Shown here piece after piece: positions 24,501 through 35,000 of a stretch of 64,000 nt of DNA. Position 1 is the stretch's first letter, and the number at the start of each line of letters is the position of its first letter. The position numbers and the translations under genes were made by a program. The DNA is from Leucaena leucocephala. Lineage: Eukaryota; Streptophyta; Magnoliopsida; Fabales; Fabaceae. The stretch spans positions 20,779,568-20,843,567 of the forward strand of contig CM073542.1 in the NCBI GenBank assembly GCA_037074615.1, read 5' to 3'. A model generated the notes under the pieces. The model was given only the letters and a program-made list of their open reading frames with translations. It searched no databases and was not told the DNA's origin.

Positions 24501-25904
24501 GTAAGGACAGATTTTTTTGTTTTTTTATGTCTGAAATGCAAGGATTTTTTTTTTGGCTCAGTGTCCTCTCATGTTTTACAGGAACATGCATTAGTCTGTT
24601 CTGTATATTAGAATCGTATTTACTTTAATTTATCAACACCATAAACTGATGAAAGCCCATATTGTAATTATTAAATTAGGGATTTAGGACTTCTTGTGTT
24701 AGAGATTATAACTTTTGAATTTACGTTTAAGAAATCTGTATATGTGGGTGCAGAGACACCCATATACCTTGGTTTTGCAATATGTTCATTTCCCTTATTG
24801 ATGATGATTGTGCTCAAAGATTCCCTAATGCAGGTATATAACCTCCATAGATCTCCATACTTTTGGGACTCTCCTCATGAATTTGAACCAGAGAGATTTT
24901 TGGTGGAAAGAAAGAATGAAGAAATTGAAGGATGGGCTGGCTTTGATCCATCCCGAAGTCCAGGAGCCTTGTATCCAAACGAGGTTTCTTCTAATCCCTA
25001 GCTTTATTGAAGGCTTAAATAAATACACATTTTTTGTATTATGGAAGTTTCAGTTTGGTCCCATTTGAGTTAATGTTGTTCTTCATCATTAAGAAATGGG
25101 TTGAGTGGCATCAAGTATCCTAAAGTATTTGTTCAATAACATTCTGCATCTTAAACTAATTTTTGGTGCATTTAACACCTTGAAATATTTTTACAGTAGC
25201 ACCCAATATGTAACTTTTAGTGCAATTTTACCTTTAAAGTATTTTTCTCAGTAGCAAAGAGTACCATAAACTTAGGATACTGAGTGTTATCAGAAAAATA
25301 CTTTGAAGTATTGGATGTACCAAAAATTACTTTAAAATACTGGGTACTATTGGAAAAATATTTTAGGGTGGTGAATGCACTAAAAATTAGTTTATGATAC
25401 TGAGTGTTATTAAAAAAATATTTCAAAATGCTGAATGATAATTAACCCTTAAGAAATGTCACCCGATTACTTATCATTTAGCAAGCTCATCTGGCCCAGA
25501 TCAAATTATAAGCAAGTCAAAAGCAACATCAATTATTGTCATCACCATAACAGAACTAACATGACTTTTTTAATGTTGGAGAACATTAGGGAAACTTAAA
25601 AAGTGTATTTAATCTCCTTATTGAAGCATGATTTATTCTGGAATTGTAACTGGGCAAAATATGTGCACTCGATCAGATTATATCAGATTTTGCTTTCTTG
25701 CCTTTTGGTGGAGGACCTAGAAAATGTGTTGGGGACCAATTTGCTCTCATGGAGTCTACTGTAGCTCTGGCAATGTTGCTGCAAAATTTTGATGTGGAAT
25801 TGAAGGGGACTCCTGAATCTGTGGAACTAGTTACTGGGGCAACCATCCACACAAAAAATGGATTGTGGTGCAGACTGAGGAAGAGATCTCACTCACATCG
25901 TTGA
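17345..25904 (+). CDS. CYP97B: cytochrome P450 CYP97B (CYP97B3-like), complete
   Basis: Plastid P450 of the CYP97 family. CYP97A and CYP97C hydroxylate carotenoid rings on the way to lutein; the role of CYP97B is less clear, with weak beta-ring hydroxylase activity reported. Exons: 17345-17505, 18937-19117, 19647-19754, 20675-20759, 21291-21532, 22071-22244, 22435-22482, 22614-22673, 22865-22951, 23086-23177, 23787-23878, 24439-24500, 24834-24983, 25677-25904 (TGA). They join in phase to 589 codons, close to the ~580 usual for CYP97B. The N-terminus (MASAAISCLSSTLS, Ser-rich, basic, few acids) looks like a transit peptide. Then FGRPLFFSLYDW, the I-helix oxygen motif AGHETT (364-369), ExxR (421-424), PERF (483-486) and the heme loop FGGGPRKCVGD with Cys531. 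No stops, all catalytic motifs present: probably functional. Confidence 0.95.
18018..18176 (+). pseudogene. duplicate CYP97B first exon (transit peptide), frameshifted
   Basis: ATG at 18018 opens MASAISKLSSTLSGDNFHL, then NNFGFHSG, clearly a copy of the real exon 1. A length change around 18100 throws the second half out of frame (it reads FIFQFILISAIL where the original reads FPVYTDFRNS). The original donor gtaac is replaced by ggatgcg, so I see no good donor. It is probably dead, but an alternative first exon using another donor cannot be excluded without RNA data. Confidence 0.65.
25089..25457. mobile_element. Mutator-type foldback MITE in CYP97B intron 13
   Basis: Body 25098-25448 (351 bp) begins gggttgagtgg and ends ataattaaccc. 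It is flanked by a perfect 9-bp duplication TTAAGAAAT at 25089-25097 and 25449-25457, the length made by Mutator-like transposases. The two halves are reverse complements of each other: left catcttaaactaatttttgg, right ctaaaaattagtttatgata. Each arm contains two to three diverged copies of a ~70-bp phrase built round agtatttttc and actaatttttggtgca. It would fold into a near full-length hairpin. No coding capacity. Confidence 0.8.
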
Positions 25905-25968
25905 CATTTTGTACTATGAACATTATTAAAAATGTTGTATATCATTCTGTTTTCTTATGTTAAAAAAA

Positions 25969-26756
25969 GGGGTAAAAATGCTTCTTTAGTCCTTTAACTT
26001 CATACAAAATTTTGTTTTAGTCCCTTAATTTTATGAGATGTAATGAAATCATATGGAGCTAAAGGATACTCAAGTTATGTCAATGATAAAATAGAAAATA
26101 GATCATACTCCATCTTAACTCTAAATATGAAGACTACATAATTAATTTATAAATATTAAAAAAATTAATTAAATTAGTTATTTATAAAAGAATATATTGT
26201 GGTGCAGATTAAGCAAGAGATCTCCCTTACATCATTGACATTATTTACTGTGAACATTATTAAAATAGCTGTGCGGATATATCATTCTGCTTTCTTATAT
26301 TTGAAAAAAGAATGAAAACATATACTACTAAAGAATGCTCAAGTACCTCGCTACTTTACCATTTACCATTTTTACGTATAGCACAAAGTAGAACAGGAAC
26401 AATGTGCAGTTCAGTAAGAGAACAAGGTGATGCTCTGTTTTTTAACTTTGTATAATAATTAGTAGCAACAATTATTAACAAAGCAAAATATTTTGTAACA
26501 TGTTCCAAAATCATCATTCTATATATTGAAAAAAAATAATATTGTGGTTCCTTGGTTAGTGTTATGAGATATTTTTTTCTTTTTAGGATTATGAGATTTT
26601 TGTTTTGTTTTGTTAGTGCTATGAGATATTTGTTATGACTATATCATTTGAGATAAGTAGTGTTATGACTAAAGAACTAAAAGGATACTTTATAAAAGTA
26701 ACAGATTAAATTAAAATTTTGTATAAAGTTAAAGGATTAAATATGAATTTTTGCCC
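25969..26756. mobile_element. inverted-repeat (MULE-like) element carrying a CYP97B 3'-end copy
   Basis: Left arm starts ggggtaaaaatg and runs tagtcctttaactt, catacaaaattttg. The right end, read on the minus strand from 26756, gives gggcaaaaattcat, taatcctttaactt, tatacaaaatttta. The arms are at least 55 bp. Between them lies 26194-26310, a diverged copy of the end of the CYP97B last exon and its 3'UTR (25861-25968). I could not find a matching 9-bp target duplication, so the exact ends are uncertain. Confidence 0.6.
26194..26310 (+). pseudogene. copy of CYP97B terminal exon end and 3'UTR
   Basis: Reads attgtggtgcagattaagcaagagatctccc, then ttacatcattgaca and tgaacattattaaaa, against attgtggtgcagactgaggaagagatctcac, then tcacatcgttgaca and tgaacattattaaaa at 25862-25935. 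The copied part covers the last ~14 codons, the stop and ~60 bp of 3'UTR. It has no function as coding sequence and lies between inverted repeats. Confidence 0.8.
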
Positions 26757-27900
26757 AAAATTTTTTTTTCGCAGAAGAAAAAGAAATATGATTTCCTTTT
26801 TGGAGAGAGAGGTCTTACAATCCAATTCCATCTCATCTAATTTATAACGGCGGCGCTATAAGGTGTCTAGTAATTGTTCTTTTTCATAAAAAGGACAAAA
26901 TGATATACTATAAAAATTAATTGATTAATTTAAATAAATTAAATAAATTATTTAATTATAAATAATAGAAAGTTAATTAATTAATTTAAGTAAATTAAAA
27001 AATAAAAGATAAATTTTTTATAATTTTAAATTAATTAATTAATTATTATATTAAGAGTAAGAGAGTAATTTGTAATAGCGGCGCTATGTTGCGTATCCTA
27101 ATTGGATTAGAGGTATATTAGAAAAGTTGGATCCAAACAAAGATGCCACGTGTGATGTCAAAAAGAAAATTAAAGAGAAGCCAATCAAGAATTCCCTTCT
27201 TCAATATATATTATAATTATAAAATTTAATTATTTTTTAGATAAATTTAAAAAATTAATTATAATCAAATACAATTAAATTCATATTATATATTTTTTTA
27301 ATATATCTAAATTAATCAATTTATCTTTATATTAGTTATAATTAACTGATTTATTTAATTTTATAGATTTATTTTAAAAAATTAAGTTCTAAAATATATA
27401 TATAATGGAAAGCAAATGCCTAAGATTAAATCTTAACAATAGAGATTAATTTAAAATTTTAAAAACTATCAACTTTTAACCATTAAATTGAACACAAAAA
27501 TATTCTTTCATAAGATACAATTCTTTTAATAGATTTGTGGTTTTTTATAAGACACATTTATTTTTTTTATTTTTATTCTTAATTAATTATATATCTTTTT
27601 TTTCAATTTATTATTTTTCATCTATTTTTTCATCCATTCACTCTCTAACCCACATTTTAAATAAATAAGTACTTTTAAAAAAAATTATAATTTTTTCATA
27701 CTTCTTATATAAATTTATAAGTACACATATTTTTTATGAACTAACAATTATAAAATAATAAAAATTTATATAAAAATTTATAAATATTGAGAAGTTAATT
27801 TATAAGTATATATATTTTAACAAATAAAAAAAACTACAAAATACTATGCGAGTTGCAAAATTTTAAAACGAGTATCTAAATGGGTAAATCGATATAAAGT
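26757..27900. other. AT-rich intergenic DNA, possible small MITE
   Basis: Mostly A/T homopolymer-like runs. The phrase gcggcgctat occurs at about 26849-26862 and again at about 27076-27087, bracketing 230 bp of AT-rich sequence with weak terminal symmetry, which may be a small MITE. An ABRE-like CACGTG lies at 27147-27152. No gene seen. Confidence 0.4.
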
Positions 27901-28800
27901 ATCAATCAATCGCCCATTTTCCTTGTATCCTTGCTCTTGTCTCCGCTTACCCGCTACCATTTAGACCCTTTTCTTCCTCCCCTTTCTCAACCCAATCTCC
28001 CTCCCATCATAAAAAATGGCCGACTCGAAAACTTTCCGGTAGCGGACGGTTGGAGAGGATACTTGGAAACAAATGTTTTGTCATTTTCAATGTATCTTCC
28101 TCATCCATCAATCTTGAGTGGTTCCAAAGGTGGGGTATAAAAAAATCGCAGAAGCATAACTCTTGAATCGCACAATCTCATTCTTGTGCACGTTGCATTC
28201 ATCAACCTCGCATTTCTTTTACTTTCTTCCTTTTCCGTCTCATTCTTGGTATGGTGTTCGGTGGGCAAAATCAATCAAGCTTCATCTCTTCGCCTTTTTC
28301 ACTATTGACGTGGATGAGACCCTCTTATACGACTAGCAACTCTCTTCCTTTGTTTCCTTCTTTTCTTTTAATTTCAAGCAACCTAACACTCTCTTCCTCC
28401 ATTGCTATTGTCGAATGGTCCTTCTGTCTTAAACTCCTCGCCAATTCTACACCTTTGAACAGGGAGAGCATTGCATTAATGTTGGACCCAAATTGAAATC
28501 ATGTAGGGCTCTTTCTCACTATCTACATTCATCGTTAGCCCTTTGTCTAGTATTTCAATGCCAAGCCAATGCTTTTATTTTTCTTTTCTCCTTTCCTTTA
28601 GTGTCATATGAAGATTTGTGCCTTTTTATCCTTATTATCTACCGTACTGCAACACTTTCTTCTCCCTTTGACAAATGCAATATCAGTGAGAGTCCATGTT
28701 TGTGTTTTCCCTTTGACAAATTAAATGCAATATCAGTTAGAGTCCATCTTTATGTTTTCCCTTTGACAAATGCTACAAGCTAGTTTCGTAATTTTGCTTA
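27901..28800. other. unassigned, less AT-rich stretch with a 45-50 bp tandem repeat
   Basis: Base composition rises here and short open frames exist on the plus strand (for example 27931-28140 and 28251-28496), but none resembles a protein I know, and they have no supporting splice structure. At 28664-28773 a unit starting ccctttgacaaat and including gcaatatcagt and agagtccat is repeated about 2.4 times with spacing 45 and 50. It could be the remains of a gene leader or of a transposon. Confidence 0.5.
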
Positions 28801-28949
28801 GTTGTTCTTGTTTTTGGCTGCTGGTGTAGTATAATGCATTGATGTAGGAAATTGTAAAACAATTACTTGTTAATGGCACTTTTAAAGTTGTGAAAATTGT
28901 TACAAATATTGCTAATATCATTGCAACTATAATAAATGACTTAGATGAT

Positions 28950-29500
28950 CACCCCAATTGAATTCTTGAAATGATAAAAAGTAGTTATCAATATTATTAT
29001 TAAAGTTATTAAAATAATTAGAGATATTATCAATATTATTATGAGTATAATAAACAATAATTAAATAATATAAAAAATGAGTTGTTAATATCATTATTTA
29101 AATTATAAAAATAGCGAAAAGTATTGTTAATATTATTACAAATGTAATAAACAACTTAAATAATGGCCTATGATTGAATTCTTGAAGTGATAAAAAACAA
29201 TTGCAAATAGTGTTATCAAAAGTTGTTAAAATGATCAGAGGTGTTGTTAATATTAAGTATAATAAATTAAACGGTCTAAATAGTACAAATGAATAAGTGA
29301 TTAATATTATTATTAAAGTTGTGAAAATGGATGGAACACAATATTGTCACTATCATTGGAGTGACTTGAAAAACAACACTTAGATGAATTCTTGAAATGA
29401 TTGAAAACAGTTATAAATATTATTAAATATTATTATTAAAATTGTTAATCTAGTTGGAAGGGTTATCAATTTTGTTGTAAGTGTAGTAAAACTATGAGGA
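28950..29500. repeat. ~213-bp satellite-like tandem repeat, three copies
   Basis: The phrase gaattcttgaaatgat recurs at about 28960, 29176 and 29386 (spacings 216 and 210), each time followed by aaaacagttataaatatt-like sequence and attattaaagttgttaaaa. Copies are diverged and very AT-rich. Confidence 0.65.
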
Positions 29501-29569
29501 ATGTTTTTAACAACTCATTGTCAATCACATTATACAAATATTAATTGACTAAAATACTTATTTCTAATT

Positions 29570-29960
29570 AAATTATTAAAGAGAGTAGTAAATATATTAA
29601 CGAAGGTAGTTAAAGTTATTATAAAAATTATCAATCCTATTACACGAGTTATAATTTACCTAATAAATTAGTTGTAACTAAGTTGTTAAAGAGAATAGTA
29701 AATATATTTATTACGGTGGTTAAAATTATTACAAAAGTTATAAATCCTATTATACGAATAGTAATTGATTCAAATAATTACTTGTAACTAAGTTGTAAAA
29801 CTATTAATCCAATTACACAAGTACTAATTGATATTATAAAAGTTAGTCAAAATTATTATAAAAAGCTATCAATCACATTATCTAAGTACTAATTGATATT
29901 ACAAAAGTTAATTAAAATTATTATAAAAACTGTAAATCATATTACGTAAGTAGTCAACGA
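29570..29960. repeat. shorter-period AT-rich tandem repeats
   Basis: Two units of about 111 bp begin ttaaagagagtagtaaatat (29575) and ttaaagagaatagtaaatat (29686). They are followed by about 64-bp units beginning actaattgatatta at about 29825 and 29889, each with aaaattattataaaaa and aatca(c/t)atta. The whole block from 28950 looks like a decayed satellite or inverted-repeat element interior. Confidence 0.55.
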
Positions 29961-30084
29961 CATTACAAAACTTTATTCTTCTTTCTCTTCTTAGATCATG
30001 ATTTTTTTTCACCTTTTCTTTATATTTATTAGGGTTATGCACACAAGCCCGTTCACTGGTATGCCCTGTCCACCCTGATAAATA

Positions 30085-30775
30085 TATGATAGGGTTGAGC
30101 ATCGGGTTATAAAATATAGCCTATATATTTTTCAGGCTGGGCACCAGGTATAGGGGCTGCCCTGCCCATGAGCACCCCTTCTTTTATTTTTTTTATTTTT
30201 TCTCTATCTTAGAAGGGAGAATATGATAGCTACTAGTGACTAGAAGGTAATTTTAGAAATATAAGTAATTAAATAGGTAAGTTGTATCTTTTAATATTTA
30301 TAACTATACTAAATTTTTTTCTTTTTTTTAACTTTGTTAATTATCATATAATTACATTACAAATTATAATTATTTATTTTATTTTTTTAGATGCTTTATC
30401 TTTGTCAATATTGGGGAGATTGATATAAAATTATAATTGCAAACTACTTAAACTTCAACGGTTATTTTTTATATGCAATGGATATCAAGATTTTAATTAT
30501 TATCTTTATTGTCTTATTCTTAATGGATTATAGATATTATTTATCTCTTGAAAACACATGAATATGGTATTATTTTATAAGTTCATAATTGCAGATTTTT
30601 TTCACAACATGAGTATGACATCACAATTTAGACATGTCCAATCCACCCATGACCAACCCAACCCAAAATTGTTAGGGTTTTTACTGGGTAGAGTTGGGTA
30701 TTAAGCTACAAAATATAACATATATATTTTTTGGGTAAGGTATCGTACAGGATGCTATCCTACCTAGCCCTACCT
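30085..30775. repeat. pair of ~85-bp related repeats around AT-rich DNA
   Basis: About 30092-30181 (tagggttgagcatcggg, ataaaatatagcctatatat, gggcaccaggtatagggg) and about 30690-30775 (tagagttgggtattaagc, acaaaatataacatatatat, gggtaaggtatcgtaca) are diverged direct copies. The first has mildly symmetrical ends (tagggttgagcat against aaggggtgctcat on the other strand), like a small hAT-type MITE. Confidence 0.45.
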
Positions 30776-31066
30776 ATCTTGAGGAGCAGTGGCTATCAAA
30801 TTCCAGCCACAAGTAGAACATGAACGACTTCTTACCAGTCGTCTCAAGATGCAAGCAGGGTGGAAGATATCGCCGCAGCTGAGTTTTTTGCCTACTCCAC
30901 CAGTTTTTAGAAGCTCCTCACAGTAGCTGCAGATAACCTCCTCTGTGATTACAATGGAGGGAGCGCAATGGCAAATTAGAGAACGAGTGAGTCCATCGCA
31001 GGAAATTGAACCTTCCGAATCTTTAGAGGAAGCGTTGAATTGGATTGGTGGAGGACAGCATTTCAT
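30770..31066 (-). CDS. small RING-like zinc-finger protein
   Basis: Intronless 98-codon frame, ATG at 31064-31066. Residues 46-86 look like a RING-H2 finger, the E2-binding module of ubiquitin ligases: ICSYCEELLKT, KKLSCGDIFHPACILRRL, RSCSTCGW. Metal ligands would be Cys46, Cys49, Cys64, His69, Cys72, Cys83 and Cys86. The position normally held by the fourth ligand (His in the CGHxFH pattern) is Asp66, and the usual Pro of CPxC is Ser. So the second zinc site is incomplete and ligase activity is doubtful. No transmembrane segment is visible. It may be a short real gene, a retrocopy or a fragment of a larger RING gene; no neighbouring exons were recognised. Confidence 0.5.
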   Translation of the reverse strand: MKCCPPPIQFNASSKDSEGSISCDGLTRSLICHCAPSIVITEEVICSYCEELLKTGGVGKKLSCGDIFHPACILRRLVRSRSCSTCGWNLIATAPQDR

Positions 31067-31437
31067 CTTTTCTCCTCAAGGATATATTACTATTTTTGAC
31101 TAATATATCTTTTTATATTTTAAAATACTCTTTAAAATTTTATAATAAAAATAAATAATTTAGCCTAAATTTTATGTTATAATAAATTGGACTCATATAT
31201 ATATATATAAATTAGAATTTTAAAGTTACGAAGTTTAATCAATAATCTCTTTAAAAATATAAATATATAATTATAATAATTATATAAAGGGAATAATATT
31301 TTTTTTAATTATAGACTTATATTCTCATAATTTGTACTAGTCATACAAGTCCTACTTGGTGTTCCCACAATTCATGCACATACTTTTATTTTTACACCTA
31401 ATAATCTAGTAAAAATATCAAACTAGCCCAAAAATAA
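31067..31437. other. AT-rich spacer upstream of the RING-like gene
   Basis: Lies 5' of the minus-strand RING-like frame; contains a short (TA)n run near 31197 and no convincing feature. Confidence 0.5.
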
Positions 31438-31453
31438 GGGGGGGGGGGGGGGG
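31438..31453. repeat. poly(G) run
   Basis: Sixteen consecutive G on the plus strand, in otherwise AT-rich sequence upstream of GABA-T. Length is likely polymorphic and prone to sequencing error. Confidence 0.9.
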
Positions 31454-32002
31454 AAGCAATAAAACCGCAAGGGAAACTCTCCCTCGCCGTAAAAAATAAC
31501 AATGGCGAATAATAAATGTCATTTAGGATGCAGTCACGAGGACGCACGTGGTGTAAATGGATGCAGTCACGATCCCATTGTTCTTTTTGGGGTCAAACCC
31601 TGACGAATTCATTTGGTTTCGTAGAACGATGATGATGGATCCGCTGGAACACCTAGAGATCCGGAATCGAATCGAATCATTCAGACGTCAAACATTTATA
31701 ATTATTTATGAACCGCATGATTCTTACTTTCTTAATTAGTCGTCTCCTCATTTACCTCATGACGTCGAGCCACATAATATCTCCATCAATTTATTATCTG
31801 TCTGTCGTGTTAACGCTATCGCAATTTGGAAAATTCAACTTAATTACCAATGGTATTGAACCGGGACAGGTTCATTGGACCCGCCTTTCGCTTTGTCGTT
31901 TTCCGTACTAAAGGCCGATGCTTTCTCATTCCTGAGTTACTCTTCCAGTTTTTCAGTTCCGGATTCTCTCCCCATCGTTGCAAGCTCTCGAGATAAACCA
32001 TT
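31454..32002 (+). promoter_or_regulatory. GABA-T upstream region with G-box
   Basis: Contains a CACGTG G-box core at 31545-31550, flanked by two copies of gatgcagtcacga (about 31528-31540 and 31560-31572). G-boxes bind bZIP and bHLH factors. A CT-rich leader-like stretch (about 31930-31990) precedes the ATG at 32003. The regulatory role is inferred from motif and position only. Confidence 0.4.
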
Positions 32003-35000
32003 ATGTATCGCCTCTTTCGATCCTCTCTCCGAACACAGGTGACTGATTCTCGTTTCTCATTTTGATTTACAGAGCTATTTAGAGGTTCTTCGTGGATTTT
32101 CGTACGAGAATGTATTTGTTTCCCCCCCCCCCCTCTTTTCGTGGCTCCGAATATGGTGCTTTCTGGATCAGCTATGACTGAAGGGAAAATATGGAAGCAT
32201 GTTTTATGTTCTTGTCGTTGATTTTGTTCTTGTTTTGTGGAATACCTATTCTTCGATCAGTTTTTCTTTTCCTAATTAATGGGATTTTCATCTATGTTTT
32301 GTTTCTTTTATATGTTTCGTGATATTACGATTGCATTTTTCAAATTAACGTGTATTTATAGCCTGAGTTTATATCTTTACAATAAATGGTGGGTCAAGAA
32401 ACAGGGTGCTAAAAAGTGAGATACTTTTGTGCAGCTAGGGAGCTTTTACTAGTTGACTTATACGCTCGAGCAACTTTCGATGTTGAATTTTTAAAGTTCC
32501 ATGTGCAAGTGGATTAAGCAATTAAACAAGGCTGATTACTTTTGTCGCCTTTTTGTATTAATGACAGCGCAAAGATTGAGAGTTGTTGAACAGAATTAAA
32601 GTTTATGAGAATTCATGAAATTGCGTAAAAGTAGCCAGCCTTTGCATGGCTATATTTATAATTTGTATATTAATTTCATTTATAACTGATTGGATATTAT
32701 ATTTCTGTTTTATGGATTGTTGTAAACAAAGCATTCTGTTCTCCCTGCTGGAAAGATTTTGAAAAATACAAACTTAACTGATTGTAAGGCAAAATTAAGC
32801 TTTATTTTACCTTCGGTAAAAGGAAAAAGTGAGTCAGGCTCATGCTTTTCCAGATTTCTGCTTAATTTTTAACCCATGTTCATTAATTCCATATGTCCGT
32901 GATTTTGGCTTCTATCACGGATACAAGTTTGAATTATTTATATTTTATATTTGTGAATAAATTATAGATGCGAAATTCTAACTTCATCCAGAATTTGCCA
33001 TTAACTCATTCTTTTGCTGATACTCGGGTGCGATTTCATAGGTACATGTCATTTATTTTAAGATTCAGTGCATTCTTCGTTTAAAGCATTGGAATAAAAA
33101 TTCCATGCATAGCAACCTTTTCTATTGCTATGTTTGATTCCTTGTGAATTATCCATATACAGCATTCATCATTCATAACCAACATCATACCACTGTGCGA
33201 GATAATTGACATATAGCAGAGATAAAAGAGCAACTGGCAAGCCAAGAATTATTTCTCCTTTTTGATGATTCAAGCTCTAGGTGGCAGTTGGTCATATATT
33301 TATAGGGACTTGATTTCCTCGGCACAAATGGAAAACATATTGAGAAACTATTTCCTACTTTCTCTTGGCTCCCTGAAATCAGCAAATTACAATTAAATTG
33401 GTTCAAATTATCTGTATGTTGAAAGTTTGAAATTATTGTGATAAGATTATATATGAATTCAAGTGCTGATGCAGAACATCTTTTCCTGGGTTTAGAGCAT
33501 CAGATGTATGGTTTTATTGTTATATTCTTTAAAATAGTTATCTTAAATAGTAAAGTCTTGTCTGAGTCATTTATCTGACGGTGTGTTACACATGGCCCCA
33601 GTGATCCTGTATTTGCTGTTTAATTACTTGTCTATTGATGCATATTTTCATATTTCATTTACAGTTTGCTTCAAGATATGCTGCTGCTTCCAAAACTTTT
33701 GAGGAAAATTTTCAGGTTTCCTCATGGTCTAGATCCTATGGTACTGAAGCATCTTTGCCAAAGGATGAAAACCGCGAAGGGTATGCAGTTAGCTCTCTCT
33801 CATGTGTGCTTTTGTCTATTGTTCATGCTTTATTTTGCATGTCTATAAATTGGTTTAGTGGCTGTGAACTAACAGCATGTTTGTTGCCGCTTGCCCTTGC
33901 AATAAATCAATATGGTTCTGAATATTGTTACTCTTCCATTTTTCTCTTTTCCAGTGAAGTTCAAAATCTGGGAAAGCATCATTTCAGCAGAGTTGTTTAG
34001 TTTCTAATGTTTTCTACAGAAAGATGTCAAAGATTATTGCTTCTATCAAGTTCTGATAAGATGAGACAGAATTGTCTATATATGGCTGCACTTTGGTGCT
34101 GGGCTCATGGTTTTTTTCAAAAAAGTTATATTTCTCATATGCTTAGAGATTTTTTTCTATTTTGTTTCTGATTTGATGCTTGATTATCCTCAACTATTAC
34201 TCTTTATACCTTCTCCTCTTTCTAATACAACTTTTTTTTCTATTCAAAAGAAGTGTATGGTTGAATGAATAAACAGTTATTTGGTTAAAGACTACTTTTT
34301 TAGCTTCTGTAATTCTTAGATATCTTGAAATTTTATCAAATATTGCCCTTGTGGACATGGCTACCATGCATGCTTCTGCTAAATTACTTTGGCTGTTATA
34401 GGTTCAAGGGTCATGATATGCTTGCTCCTTTCACTGCTGGATGGCAGACTACTGATTTGAACCCTCTGGTTATAGAAAGATCAGAGGTGAACTTCCTCTT
34501 TTCCTGCCTAAAAATTTATTGATTATGTAGCAGGCTTAATTTATTGTTACAATGGATATATGCTTCATTTACATTTCAAAAAATGACTTTGTTCTCATTT
34601 TCATAATTCACCCAACCGATGGAATCAGGGAAGCTATGTATATGACATGCATGGGAAAAAATATCTTGACTCACTCGCTGGTTTATGGTGCACTGCTTTA
34701 GGTATTTATGAATTCTTCTCTATCTATCTTCGTCTTTGCTTAATCAATGATATCTCACCTTTTAGATGACACACATATATCTTTTGTTATATGCTTTATA
34801 TTTCTTTTTTGTATGTTTCTGGAAACTTTTGATTATGTTCTGTTCTCTACCCATCAAATATAAATGCACTCTATATCTATCTGCTTCTTTTATTCTTAAT
34901 CCACTATCTGGCTACAAATGTTAAAAAAATAATTAAATTTGAAACTATTATTGACAAGGGTAATAGCATCAACAAGCACGACCTACAAGCCATAATAAAA

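Noticed and set aside
27931..28496. Two plus-strand frames of 69 and 81 residues
   Set aside because: No family resemblance, no splice context; kept only as an unassigned stretch.
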